Positions 47,311-58,390 of a stretch of 64,000 nucleotides of DNA are shown here, one piece after another. Under the pieces are notes generated by a model. The model did not search any database. It was not told the origin of the DNA and was given only the letters and a program-made list of their open reading frames with translations. Within the stretch, counting starts at the first letter, position 1; each line of letters begins with the position of its first letter. Both the position numbers and the translations under genes were made by a program. Source of the DNA: Ulota crispa (taxonomy: Eukaryota > Streptophyta > Bryopsida > Orthotrichales > Orthotrichaceae). Location: contig OY987244.1 of NCBI GenBank assembly GCA_963920765.1, positions 8,372,501 to 8,436,500 of the forward strand, read 5' to 3'.

Positions 47311-48288
47311 TAGCAAGCTCCGACGTTGCAGCCGATTCTCGGACCCCCTCTGCCGGTCCTCCCAGCTGGTCCTCGGCTGCCGATCCTTGGTCAACAACCC
47401 CTGCTCCCTCAGCCTGCCTCCGACCTCAAGGCTTGAAACTGCCAGGGTCCAGCCCTTGGCTAGGTGATTTTTGAATTATTTTCACTAAGAAAAGACAAGG
47501 CAATTTGTGAGAGACTAGTACCCACTTAATTACCTTGACCTAGTTTCAATTATTCAACTATTGTTTTGAACTACGCATTGCTCATTTCTTTGGATAGTCT
47601 ACTCGCGTCATAGGAAGTGTGCGGAAGAACAACCCATCATATTTAGTCCACTAAAGAGACAAAGGGTCAATTGGCGTCACTTGGGATACTATTACAAACA
47701 ACCAAGAGGGGGAAAGGTGGGTCCTAACTCCCTTCCTGGCACATACATGACGTTGTGATTATTCGTCACAACCACGTCGCGTGAGCCGGTCCACTAGTGG
47801 GTTTTGGTTCCATTCACCTACTAGTGCGTTGTGATTATTCGTCCTTAGAGTAGAGCCACCACACATTTGACTCACACCACCCCATCCACACTCACGAAGA
47901 AATGGAGGTCATTCACGACCAAGAAATAGGGTATGTTGGACCCCACGACAAGGTATGATTACTTATGTTCCCATTTCAATTAACCACATCATTCAACATG
48001 TGATGTACTAAGTAAATTGTTCTCTTCTTTGTTCATCATTGTATGTTGTAGACTTGTTAGGAAAGATCCATTGCTTGGAAGGCATCTTTTAGTTGGAAAT
48101 CTACTACCAAACCCACCCTCTTGCTATTCCTTCATGCTTAGCTCATTTTCCAGTTTAGATTAGAATCCGGTTGTACTTGCGCTTACTTCTCGAGGGGGAG
48201 GTTTGAGCATTCACAAGATCAAAAACGCCCAAACAAGCCTTCAACCACGTTGACTAAGAGTGTTTGAGCTACCAATGGAGATTCTCTA

Positions 48289-49048
48289 AGAGCACCTCTT
48301 GCAATCCGCAAAATGAGCCCCATGAGTTCAACCCATAACGGCTTTTTTGTTTTAAGTCTTCAATAGCAATGTACTTGTCGATATACAAGCGCAAGGCTTT
48401 TCAAGTTGAAAGAGCCTCATTCACAGCAAATTCCAGCTTTGAATTGGACCATTTCAAGGCCCCTCGCACGCTTTGAGTACTTGAAACCCACAAGTTCAAT
48501 TTCCAACATTTTCGACGGATTGCAAGGGACTTGCAGGGAAATTTTGTGCATTGCCTTACTACTTCCTATTCCCGTCCCCTTGAAACCTCATTTCTAGGAG
48601 CTTCTCCAAGCGGGTGGAAGAAGATGTTCCCAGATCATCCTCAATCTAGCAGGTATATCAACTCTGTAACAACACTCTTACAGTGGATCCTAGCTTGAGA
48701 ATTGCAAACTTGGTCCAATGCACTTAGCAAATGGGATGTGAGTTTAGAAGGGACAACAAAACCTAGCTCACATTTGATAATTTCAACGACCCTCAAGAGT
48801 CCTTCAAATTGCTTTGTCATACTGCTTTCAAAGAAAATATGACTAGTTTGCAAGTCAAAAATAGATATTCTATTAGAAAAACATGACAAAAATCTTACAA
48901 AGACAAAGTTTACATTTCTTGCTACCGATGTGCATTAGATTGGAGAAACATGTGTGTAACCCGCATCAATAGAGACCCCTCAATGAAGCTTAGTAATAGC
49001 AATTAGCCAAGCTTGATGAAGGCTGTGTATTGAGGATGCCTTGCAAGT
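48289..49048. other. No recognisable gene
   Basis: The start TAAGAGCACCTCTTGCAATCC looks like another Harbinger-type tip, but I find no partner. Small frames of 63-82 codons are unrecognised. Confidence 0.4.
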
Positions 49049-49050
49049 GT

Positions 49051-50118
49051 ATAGTGGCCTCCAACAAGTCCTCAGGTTTTTTGAAACCAAGTCCTCTTGC
49101 TCTTGTTTATTTTTTAACTAGCTTTGAACTATTATTTCACCAAGTAAACAAAACATCATGTGCTAAGGTACAAAATTAGTCACAATGTATGAATCAAATA
49201 GCAAAATTTGAATATCATGGAGAAATATCAATTTCACAAAATTTGAGCATATCACAAATCCCATTGAAATCTTTGTAGATCAAATTTTTGGTACTTAAGG
49301 GGGTTTTTTTAGCATAGAAGACTTGCGTGTAGATGTTTCCTACATACCAAGGTTATTTTGTAAGGCTTTAAAAAGCCAAAAAGCTACAAAAAAATAATTC
49401 AAGCCTCAAGTCTATACAAAAAAATGAAGAAAAAATAGTGTCTTGGTGCCAAATGTTGTTCAACGTTCCAACTATAGATGCATGCTAAGCATTAGAAAAT
49501 CGAATATGATGTTGTTTGTAGCCAATCAATTAGGAACTTAGGCAAAAAAAACAAAGTGATCTTCACACCGTGTGGAGTGTATTATTTGAAAATCAAGTTG
49601 CCCATAAGTTTCTTTGAGATAATGTCTCTTTTGTTATAAATTTTTGAATTTTGTAACCCATGTTTTCAAAAAATTCATTCTTGCAACACCAATATTTGAT
49701 TTTAAAAAAAATTGGTCACAATCAACAAGCTTAAATGTAAACACTTGCAGCCTAATTTTGCACTAAAAAAAATTCTTGTGTGGCCATATCTGCACCACTA
49801 AAATTTCCCAAATGGCCTAAGAAGTTGCCGGTCCAAAACCAAAAAAAAACCTTGCTACATACCCATGCAACCAAATCTCAAAAATTCATCACCAATCTTT
49901 TTCAATCATTTATTATTTAAAACCATTAATTTAATACAAAAAAATTCACCAAAAACAAGGTTTTGATTTTGAGGAATCGAAACTTGGTATGCTTGATTGG
50001 AATTGCATAAGGATCAAATTTCTATGATTAAAAACAAAAAAATGCCAATATTGTTCCGTACTAGGAAAGTTCTTTGAATGGCAAAACGGGGTGCATGAGG
50101 ACTTGATGGAGGGCACTA
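49051..50118. mobile_element. Inverted-repeat element, family R
   Basis: The left end TAGTGGCCTCCAACAAGTCC and the right end, read inward, TAGTGCCCTCCATCAAGTCC form a 25-base inverted pair with two or three mismatches. TA lies outside both ends. The 1.07-kb interior is AT-rich and non-coding. A TA-targeting DNA element is likely. Confidence 0.65.
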
Positions 50119-50204
50119 TACAATACTCTCATAAGAAAAAGACATTTCAATTTTGGAAATAAACAAGGGTCGTGGTCCAGGCAAACCTTCTTGCATTGGG
50201 CATG

Positions 50205-50354
50205 TTAACCCTTAAACATTTTGAACGGCCTCTGTGGCCGTATGTCCACCATATATTGATCTGGCAAAATGCATTGTTCAGCAATTCAATTGCGAGGGTA
50301 TTTTCAAAAAATACGGTCTCGTAGCTCAGCTCTTGAGGATTGTTGAGGAGTTAA
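50205..50354. mobile_element. Very short TTAA-type element
   Basis: A 150-bp block from TTAACCCTTAAACA to TGTTGAGGAGTTAA with TTAA at both ends. Tips differ at about three of fourteen positions. It may be a deletion derivative of a larger TTAA family. The short length lowers confidence. Confidence 0.5.
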
Positions 50355-50703
50355 CCTTTTAATTTAGGGTTGGATTCAAGGCTAGGCTTGGGCCACACCA
50401 AAGTAAACCAGTATTTCAAATCGGATTTTTGTAAAAAAAAACAGTAGCTGCATTTATTTCTGTGTATAAAAGTAGATCCATTGATTTTTACGTCCTCTTT
50501 TCTGGTCTATTCAAAACAAGCATTTATGAGAGTTCACAAACCGGCATCTCAAACCTTCTGCCCAAGAATGTTGGAGAGATTCTTTTCAATAGAACAATAG
50601 ATGAAACTTAGGAAATGTGATTGTCTCCCAATTTTCCAAAAATACAAGTTACTTCATCATATGTTTCAAAATTGATGTTTTGGCTTGTGTGGCTCCAGCA
50701 TTA
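50355..50703. other. No recognisable feature
   Basis: Spacer without supported features. Confidence 0.45.
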
Positions 50704-51178
50704 GGGCATCTCCATTGGACTGGCCAAAAAGGCACGCCCCACAAACATTTGGGTGAACACAACTTCCATTGAAAAGAACAGCAAGCTCAAAAATCTCCAT
50801 TAATTCACAACAAGAGTGGCTTATTTGCGCAAATTCCTAGGAAAATTGCTACTTTGCATGCCACGTTTGTGTCTAGTGGGACCAAGAGGCTCTTGCTTTA
50901 CAAGCAAGTTTGTGAGGCCAGACTTCAACAACAAATGAGGATAGAACTACTTTATCCAACATCCCAGAATAGATCCCACAAGTTTTTAAGCGAGTGGGAA
51001 AGAAGCACACTCAAAAACATCAGTATCCTAGGGACTCACTGTTTCTGAAAGCCTCTTGAATATGGCTACTAGAAAAAAAATTGCTCTCCATGCTTTGGTG
51101 AAGATCTAAGCCAAGGCCAAGAGCCTCCTGGGCCCTGGCCTGCTCAGACAAGGGTTTATGCTAACCGGTGGTGATGCT
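50704..51178. mobile_element. Harbinger/Tourist-like element
   Basis: About 475 bp from GGGCATCTCCATTGGACTGG to CTAACCGGTGGTGATGCT, with TTA on both sides. The tips are diverged relatives of the GAGCATCTCC ends. A 64-codon frame inside is not recognised. Borders are approximate. Confidence 0.55.
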
Positions 51179-52144
51179 TTAAGGTTGACAACCTGGTACC
51201 TGTAGTAGTGCGGTTAGCCCTTTCTTATTGGACGAATCTTTGACCAAATCCATTTGCATTTTCACACTTGTTTCCTAACTTTCCTTAGAGCATCTCCACC
51301 GGTGGACTCCAGACGAGCAAATGGCAAGTGAGTGGAGTACTATGCATGGTTCCAATGTCCACCGGCAACTTGAGCCCGGGACTTTCATGAGCGGCCTTGC
51401 CATACATAGATGCGGGGACGGTGATGTGTTGGAAGGATTGTTTCTTGTAGCGTTGTCGAGTTGAGAGGAGCGCGCCTTGGGAACACGCAGGGTGTCTTGC
51501 TGCGATTGTGCGTTGCCGACTAAAATCGTCTTCAATCTTGATCTTTTCTTCAAATCTTCAGTCTTCAGTCTTCCGTTGGCCTATCCTGTGGCTGGCTCTA
51601 AAGGTATAAGGGTCAAAGTAGAGATAAGAGTCCACTGGATACGGGAAGGGTAGATCGGGACAGCAGACACGAGCTACCGTCCGTATGACGAGATCCTAAA
51701 ATCAAATTCATGATCTGCTGACCAAAACTCCAGATCGTGAGAACAGAGCAAGTCTCGACCATGTGGGTGATCAATCCCACTTCGTCACCACGACAATAAA
51801 TGGGGTTAAGTTTGGTTTAACTCAAACTGCCCGCAACAAGGTTTACAAAACAGAATGGAAATGAATTGATAAACGAGCCTCCAAAACCGGCTAGGAATAA
51901 CAAAGCCACATCCCACACATATATAAAAAATAAACCCAAAACATTCCTCTTGAAATCTTCATATCTTTAGATCTTCAAGTCTTCATGTCTTCAAGTCTTC
52001 ATGTTTTAATAAAAACAATGAGGAAAATCACAAATAACAAGTCCTAGAAAAGCTGCACCCTTCTATCTAGTGCCACAGATGGTTCAAAGATTCAAATGCT
52101 AAGTATAATAGCACTTTGAAAAGCTCTTCTAACCTCTAACATCT

Positions 52145-52930
52145 CTCCAAATTTCAACTCAATCTAAGATATTGTTCAAAAGTTATGCGGGTTCAAAGTA
52201 GAGGCTCTTCTTTCTTCTTACAAACTAAAAACTGCCTTTATAAACCTCTATAACTTTTGTTCTATACATCACCCATAGAAACGTGATATCAATTTAGAAA
52301 GACGATATCACTGGCTACAATCCGTAAAATTTTCACTTCAAAATAAAACTTTGTCCGAAAGCTCTAGTCAATCAAAGTATGGGTCTCAATTTTTTAGAGA
52401 GCACCCAAATCTCCAACTTCTACCCACTATAACTTCTTCAATAAAATTTCAAATGAAATGATTAAAGACAATTCAAAAAGCTATGACAACAAACTATCAC
52501 TCCTAAAAATCTGAGAAGAAAATTTCATACTGTCCAAAAGTTGTAGTTCTTCAAAGCTTCGGCCTTCTCCTAACAAAAGGGCAGCCACCTCCAAACCTTC
52601 ACACTTCCATAACTTTCTCGTCCAAGCTTCAAACCTCAAGTTTAAGGACTTTCTAGAAAGCCAAGACTAGGATAAACACTCTCTTTAAATTTTGTTTCAA
52701 AATGATATACAAATCATAAGTTATGGCTTGTCGAAGTCTCAGCCTTTCTTCATAGTTTGGCTTTTTGACTCCAAAATTCAAACACTCATAACTTTTGCAT
52801 CACAACTCCAAATCAAACTTGCAAACTCATTTTGAAAAGGTAATTACACAAGGAACAACCTCCTCAAATTTCAATTCAAAATCATATATATACAGAAAAA
52901 AATCTCACATCAAAGTTTCGGGATTTTTTT
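52145..52930 (+). repeat. Diverged ~180-bp tandem array
   Basis: At least four units start with AAATTT(C/G)A-type text (near 52149, 52326, 52518, 52686 and 52866). Each then has TTCAAAGT/TCGAAG-type text, a C/T-rich part and a CATAACTTTTG-like phrase. The period is roughly 170-190 bp and divergence is high. Such arrays occur in long LTRs and untranslated regions of some plant retrotransposons, but no retrotransposon genes are present here. Confidence 0.65.
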
Positions 52931-53261
52931 TCTTCTTCCTACGAACACTCATACACTAACTTCGAACAACTAAAGGTTCTTTCTTCCATAATTTCGACCC
53001 TATCTAAGGTAGGGAGGTGGGGCACATCAGCCCATGCCCTCCCTATTCTAACCCCACCATAGATGCCAAACCCTTTTTCCTTTCACACCTTTCCTATTGA
53101 CTTCTAAACCCTTAGTATTTTTATTCAAACAAAGGCAAAATATATGAGCCTTCCAAAACATCTAGATAAACATATGAAAATGATTAAATTACAAAATAAA
53201 TACCATCGTAAAGTGGCCACATACCCTTGCGAGCATATAATAGCGTCAAACGCTTGTCTTC

Positions 53262-53520
53262 ACTCGTCAAGTCGTAGACTTGGTTGGCTGGAGAAGCGGT
53301 CGTCTCTGGTCGCCCGCCGGTCCGGGTTCGAATCCCATCGGACTTGTCGAGCGATGATGGCGGCTCACGGCTTGGCAGCTAGTGAGGCAGGAAATTGGCC
53401 CAACCAATCCGCTACCTACCCCTCTGAGCTGTACATGTAACAAGACGGCGCAGCGCACTGGAATCTATGGCCACTGCGCTGTCACCAAACCGTGGTCTTC
53501 ACCACGACCACCCCTTTTGC
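53262..53520 (+). repeat. tRNA-like sequence, possible SINE
   Basis: GGTTCGAATCC at 53325-53335 is a perfect RNA polymerase III B box. An A-box-like TGGCTGGAGAAG lies about 40 bases upstream (53286). The T arm forms only three base pairs, so this is not a functional tRNA. The unrelated ~180 bases downstream would fit a tRNA-derived SINE body. Only one copy is visible, so the call is tentative. Confidence 0.4.
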
Positions 53521-53889
53521 CTCAACTGTTGATTTATTGAAATCAACACAAACATAAATATATAACGAGTATCTACATGATGGAAATATTTTCATCAGGA
53601 CAGCGTGCTGGTTCTCTATTCTATTTTGAGCTTTGCAGACACAATGTCGAGAGGAAGCCTTCCGATTGCCGAAGGTCAGCTATCCATCTCAGGCACGTGG
53701 CAGGAATCCTACCCATGGAAAGGAAGCTGACAGTGACCCCCCTAAATTAAGCCAACAAGTCCCACAAAAACTGCACAAAACGACTTGTAGATGTGCCACC
53801 GGTGGACTTTGAACTCTAGCTTTGGTCACTATTTAAACCGCGGTTCCTTCTGGCGAATCCAGCTGTGGAGTCACCGGTACAGGTGCTCT

Positions 53890-54131
53890 TGACAATAATA
53901 AAATATAAGTGGAATATTGAATGGAATTGCAAAATCTTAGTCAAAGCAGCATTGTTGCACTAGGATGGCATATTCTAATAATAGCAGATTGATGGATGGG
54001 CGTGCACATGTGGACGCAAGTTTTCCTTGCGTGCATGCATTTTGAGGTGCATGCAGCGATTTTTTAAAGCTTTATTGTTTGTCGCCCGACACGCATCCAT
54101 GAGTGGAGAACACTAAAATTGGCTCGATCTA
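53890..54131. other. No recognisable feature
   Basis: Spacer; nothing identified. Confidence 0.4.
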
Positions 54132-55713
54132 AGGTAGAAATACCATAAATGGTTAAAATAAGGCACTTAGTCTGATAAGATAAGAGGAATTTTTTGAGAA
54201 ATTGAGCTCAATCTGTACAGAAACAAAGCGGTTTTTTGGTACATCCTGAATAATCAGGCATTTATCTGGACTTTTACAAGCTCAAAAAACTTATCTAGGT
54301 TCCCTTTAATATCATGCTAGAGCAGAATTGAATTTTTGCTCATTCAGAAATCCTAACAGAACTTCGAAAGTTGTTGTAGGTCATATATTGAGATTCATCA
54401 ATTTTTATGTGAGTTTTTGCAAACTTTTACTTTTTAGGGTTTATTCTTTGTAAAACCCAAAGTATTAACTACTATGTTTAATAGACATCAATTTTTGGAA
54501 GGCATAGCTGTAGCCGGAATATAAAGACTGAGTACTAGATACAATCGCAGAGAAAAAAAATCAATTTTTTCCAAACCCAGCCTTGTTTGTGCCTTGGGTT
54601 AAAAAACAGAAACAAAGTATAACTTGCTCCTAGAGGTCGAGCCCCTTAATACTCATATACCGTATATAATATCAGCTTGCTATACTAAGCACACAGCTTG
54701 ATAGTCTGATAAAAATCCGTAGGTGCTTACTTGTAATCAGAAGTAAAAAAGCAGATTTTCTGGGCTTACTAACATAGGGTTAATAACCCTGGGCAGCTTT
54801 TAGAAAAAACGAACCACAAAGCACGAAATCAGAGTAACCATCTGAAGACTATAACATCCGTACTCTAAGTTTATACATCCAACTTGTATCAAGAAAATAT
54901 AACCCACAAAAAAGCAAAGTTTTAGGGGTCAAGAGGTATAGAAGTATTAGATAAGTTGCTTGGAACGTCACTTTCTCCAAGAGGCTATGAATCTCACATG
55001 TGCTCATCCCAAAAATCCAAACAATCTAATGTTAGGTTAGAGGGGATGCAACGGGTGTCAATAGTTCATAGTGGTTGTTATCCCCATGACTAGGAATAAA
55101 GAAGCTACAAGCATACAAAGAAATTTTTCCTAAAAGAATGACATCTCATAGAAATTCAAAAACAAAACAAAATCTGTGTGGATTGAGAGGAAGCCATGGA
55201 AAGTGCTGCAATGGTCTAGTCCCTTCTAAACTGACTTAAGAAACTCCGTAAGTAATCAGCGTCCAGCCAATACGTGTGGGGGTATCTAGTGTGTGGCCAG
55301 ACCATTGCTCAGACCAGCAATATTGTGAGTGCAGACCGCTGTAAGCAAAGCATGCTTGCAGTGTAAGTACGTGCAGCACTCCGTATTGTAAGAAGCGAAG
55401 CTCAGAAAAAGCTGCCTTTGGGAGAGACAATGGGTGCTGGGGAGATTACCCTCCATAATTACCACAATCCTAGCGTATTTAGTGGGGGTATTTTGGGTAA
55501 TGTTTAGTGTGGGAGTTAGTAATTGTCTTTTTTGAAAAAAAGATCCTCCCGCCCTGCGTAGATTTTCAGTCAATAAGTTGTATATTGATATATCAGTTAA
55601 GAGTTGTAAATGACTACAAGTCCTCTCTCGAAGCTTTAGAGAAAAAAAAAATACAAGATATGTACTATACTTAGTATCACCGTATAAGTAGTTGCTCAGC
55701 ATATATTACTTTT

Positions 55714-55716
<3 letters not shown>

Positions 55717-55771
<55 letters not shown>
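55717..55771. repeat. (AT)n microsatellite
   Basis: About 27 AT dinucleotides with a single interruption (ACAT near 55751). Ordinary simple repeat; length is likely variable between individuals or assemblies. Confidence 0.95.
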
Positions 55772-56298
55772 ATATAATAATACTTTATGGTAGATTATCC
55801 ATTTGTATGCCCCAAGGAAGGCTTATACATATTTGATTCAATAATAGGTCAAAGGAGTGTGTTTCAAGCATAATAAAACAGAATTGTTTCAACACTCTCT
55901 TGTATATTTAAGCATATAGCTTAAGATCTATATTGTAGCTTAAAAGAATGGAGTATATCTAAAAAAATCTAGGATAAATTAGGGTGGCGCAAGATAGTGC
56001 TAGCAACCGCTTCCCACACATCAAGGTATGTTTGAAAAAAATTGCACTTTTACTATATATAAATGTATATAGAAAAGCAAAGTGAAGGCCAACTTGAAAC
56101 CAAGTCATGCCTTAGAGCCCCTTGTGAAATTTCTTGTACCTATCTTTGTTCATAGGCACATGCAAGAGCTAAGTGCTTGACTATATATCTTGAAAAAAAA
56201 CAAAAAATAAAAAATAAAAAAAATTCAAGAATGAATATTTTATACGATATAAATGTGGATTTTTCATTGAGACCCTATTCTTGTTCTATAGGTGTACC

Positions 56299-58178
56299 TT
56301 AACATTTGAAGGCCCAAGGGGTGTTTTCACTATCAACTATCAATATTTGTGTTTTTTCAATATGCTGATGTGAATATTAATTTGAAAACTATTTTTGAAA
56401 CTTCAATCGTACAAATTGTAGTAAAATATTTTAACATTGAATGCAAAAAAGTTTAGCCCGTTTGACCATACGGATTGAAAGATTATAGCATGCAAAATGT
56501 ATAAAAAAGTTTTTTTTGTCCTTGTCCAAATGGGTCAACAGACTTTGAGCCTCTTTGGAGCCAAAATTTTGGTCAGCATGAATTAACCCCTAAAAGACCA
56601 CATGTCCATTCAACGGACAAACAGGATTTTGGGCAAGTACCTACGGCCTCAATTTTTGTCTTGATTTTTGAAACTTTTTTTGAAGATAGAAATACACATT
56701 AGCTTTTGGGGCATCTAATTTTTATTCCCATTGATGCTAGGGAGCAAAAGTTATGCCCAAATAAGCACAAATTTGGGGACTCCAGGCATCAAAAAATTTC
56801 TTATAAAAACTTGAAAAAAAATTAATTTTTTTTTCTCATAGATTATATCTTTGTCTACATCTGAAGCTTTGATACATTCCATTTGGATTAGTTATGCAAA
56901 AGTTATGGACAATCTTGTTTTTTGGGCAATTCAAACATCTTCTTGAAAAAGTAACTTATAAACTTCATTTTTGAATGCAAGTATAACAATTTTTCAAAAA
57001 AAATTGTTTGAGAGTGTGAAGTTTGCTTTCTAGAACAATCTCACCATTGGGATTATTGTGTTTCAATTCCATTGCAGGGTTTTTAGCAATTTAAGTTTTT
57101 GTTCGATCTCATACCTTCTTCTACCTAATGTTTTTTTAAAGAATGAAAGTTAATTTTTTTTTGTTATTTTTTTTCCCCAAGATTACCAACTCAACTTCCC
57201 ACCATGCAAAAATAGAATTCCAAACTTTGTGGTGCCAAACTTTTAAGTTAAAAAAGTTCAAAGTCAAATAATCTAATTAGGTAAGGTGCAAAAATAGTTG
57301 TTTTTAACACTTTAAATGCAAATATCTCCCAATATGTGAGGTCAAAGTTCTTCAGCTTTGTATGACACACTCCTATACTAGTCTAGTACAAGATCCTATG
57401 GTCAAATATGCAAAAAGATTAATTTTCAAACTATTTTACTCTTTGCCATAGAAGTGGCAGTTTTGAGTGTCTTTTGACAAAATAAAGGTCATGGTCCTTT
57501 AGGGGTTAAAGTTTTTTTCCCACTAATATTTGAATCTTGTTAGTTACACTCATGAAAAGTTTCAAGAGCAAATTATGAATTTAACTTACTCTAGATTGCC
57601 CTGCAGTATAAAGAGGTTAAGTGAATTGGCAATACCTAGTCATTCTTTCATGATTTCTTGTGCACTAAGGGTGTTTTTTTTATTTGAAACCCAAATGGTG
57701 CAAAGTTAGAGACAAATATCTGGAATGTTTGAAAAAAAATTTAAGAACTTTGGATTTATAGATTGAAAGATAATAGGCCTTGAAGTTTGAGGAAAACATC
57801 TTTTCTTGAAACTGCTCGAACATAGTTAACAAAGTTTGAACTCCCTTTAGAATGTGATGTGAGACCTCAATTTATTTATTTTTTTGACAATTGTAGACCA
57901 TGTTTGTTTGGTTACATACTTGCCAAATTTCAAAGTTGATGAGAGTTTTAGCATAAGATTCTCCAAAGATGCCCAAATTGCCTAAGCTACCCAAATTGTT
58001 TTGGGTAGCATAACTTTTGAACTAGGCATCCGATTGGGGAAAAATTTACATTGCCGCTTGAGGGATACATATTTACAACTTTGTAACATTTTTGAAAACA
58101 TCCAATAAAAATTGATTCCGACCCTACCCAAGTTCTCAAGTGGCTTGTTGAACGGACACTTGGGCCTTTGGGGGTTAA
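56299..58178 (+). mobile_element. TTAA element, family H copy 1, carrying a nested family A element
   Basis: Tips TTAACATTTGAAGGCCCAAG and CTTGGGCCTTTGGGGGTTAA. Without its insert it is about 957 bp, against 951 bp for copy 2 at 60710-61660. Shared landmarks are GTTAAGTGAATTGGCAATAC and AGCATAAGATTCTCCAAAGA. It is split at 56583 by a family A element. It sits in the internal TTAA of the host 54132-58347 that corresponds to the occupied TTAA of the host's other copy. Non-coding. Confidence 0.85.
56583..57509 (-). mobile_element. TTAA element, family A copy 3 (innermost)
   Basis: A 927-bp element from TTAACCCCTAAAAGACC to GGTCCTTTAGGGGTTAA. It is the reverse complement of the copies at 13111 and 24983 over its full length. 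It is the third level of nesting here: A in H in the TA-flanked host. Non-coding. Confidence 0.88.
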
Positions 58179-58390
58179 ATGGTTACCTCTAGAACCTTGT
58201 TCTAAAATAGGTGTGAACCAATCAAATGCAAGAAATTAACATCTTTTCATAATCTTTCAAAATCTTTTTCAAAACCAGCTACTATTGGTTTCAGAACAAT
58301 CTACTTCTCCAAGTAGAGGGGGGTAACTGTTTACGGGATTTCTACCTTACTCCATATAAATTACATTGATGTGGAGCCAGGGCCTAGCAT

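Larger units (their letters stand above)
44476..47950 (+). mobile_element. Possible LTR-retrotransposon LTR and leader remnant
   Basis: A TATA-like motif TGTATAAAGGGAGG at about 45563 is followed by C/T-rich sequence as in plant LTR promoters. At 47671 ATTGGCGTCACTTGGGATAC resembles the tRNA primer-binding region that follows the 5' LTR in Ty3-type elements. An ATG and short frame start at about 47902. No gag, protease, RT or integrase was seen and no second LTR is in the window. Both ends are guesses. Confidence 0.3.
44427..48285. mobile_element. Possible large Harbinger-ended block
   Basis: The left edge reads TAA-GAGCATCTTCAATGTAG and the right edge CCAATGGAGATTCTC-TAA, an inverted pair with TAA flanks like the smaller Harbinger-type elements. 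If the two edges belong together they enclose 3.9 kb, including the LTR-like material described separately. No transposase was seen. Chance pairing of two separate elements is possible. Confidence 0.3.
51288..53889. mobile_element. Possible 2.6-kb Harbinger-ended element
   Basis: The left edge TTA-GAGCATCTCCACCGGTGGACTCC and the right edge GGAGTCACCGGTACAGGTGCTC pair well; the right flank is TTG, not TTA. A second left-type tip (GATGTGCCACCGGTGGACTT) lies at about 53785, so the right edge may belong to a 100-bp element and not to the whole block. The interior holds a ~180-bp tandem array and a tRNA-like sequence; no transposase seen. Confidence 0.4.
54132..58347 (-). mobile_element. AGGTA-ended TA-flanked element, family M copy 2, with nested elements
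   Basis: The left tip AGGTAGAAATACCATAAATG and right tip GTTTACGGGATTTCTACCT are flanked by TA on both sides. It is the reverse-oriented relative of 24825-26100: CAAGGTTCTAGAGGTA and TTGCATTTGATTGGTTCA both appear in complement near 58185-58235, and TCCACATTTATAT-type text appears in complement near 56255. It contains the TTAA element 56299-58178. About 2 kb between roughly 54250 and 56220 has no counterpart in copy 1. That part contains a 138-codon unrecognised minus-strand frame (55286-55702). Confidence 0.75.

Noticed and set aside
47016..47474. 152-codon open frame as a protein gene
   Set aside because: It is drawn from a degenerate GC-rich tandem array and has serine/leucine/proline-biased composition without a domain.
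50312..50345. Possible tRNA (TCGTAGCTCAGCTC resembles a tRNA 5' half)
   Set aside because: No B box, anticodon arm or acceptor pairing follows at the right distance, and the motif lies inside a short TTAA-bounded element.
55286..55702. 138-codon minus-strand frame as a transposase of the TA-flanked element
   Set aside because: No catalytic triad or DNA-binding motif is visible, and the frame has no recognisable similarity to known transposases.
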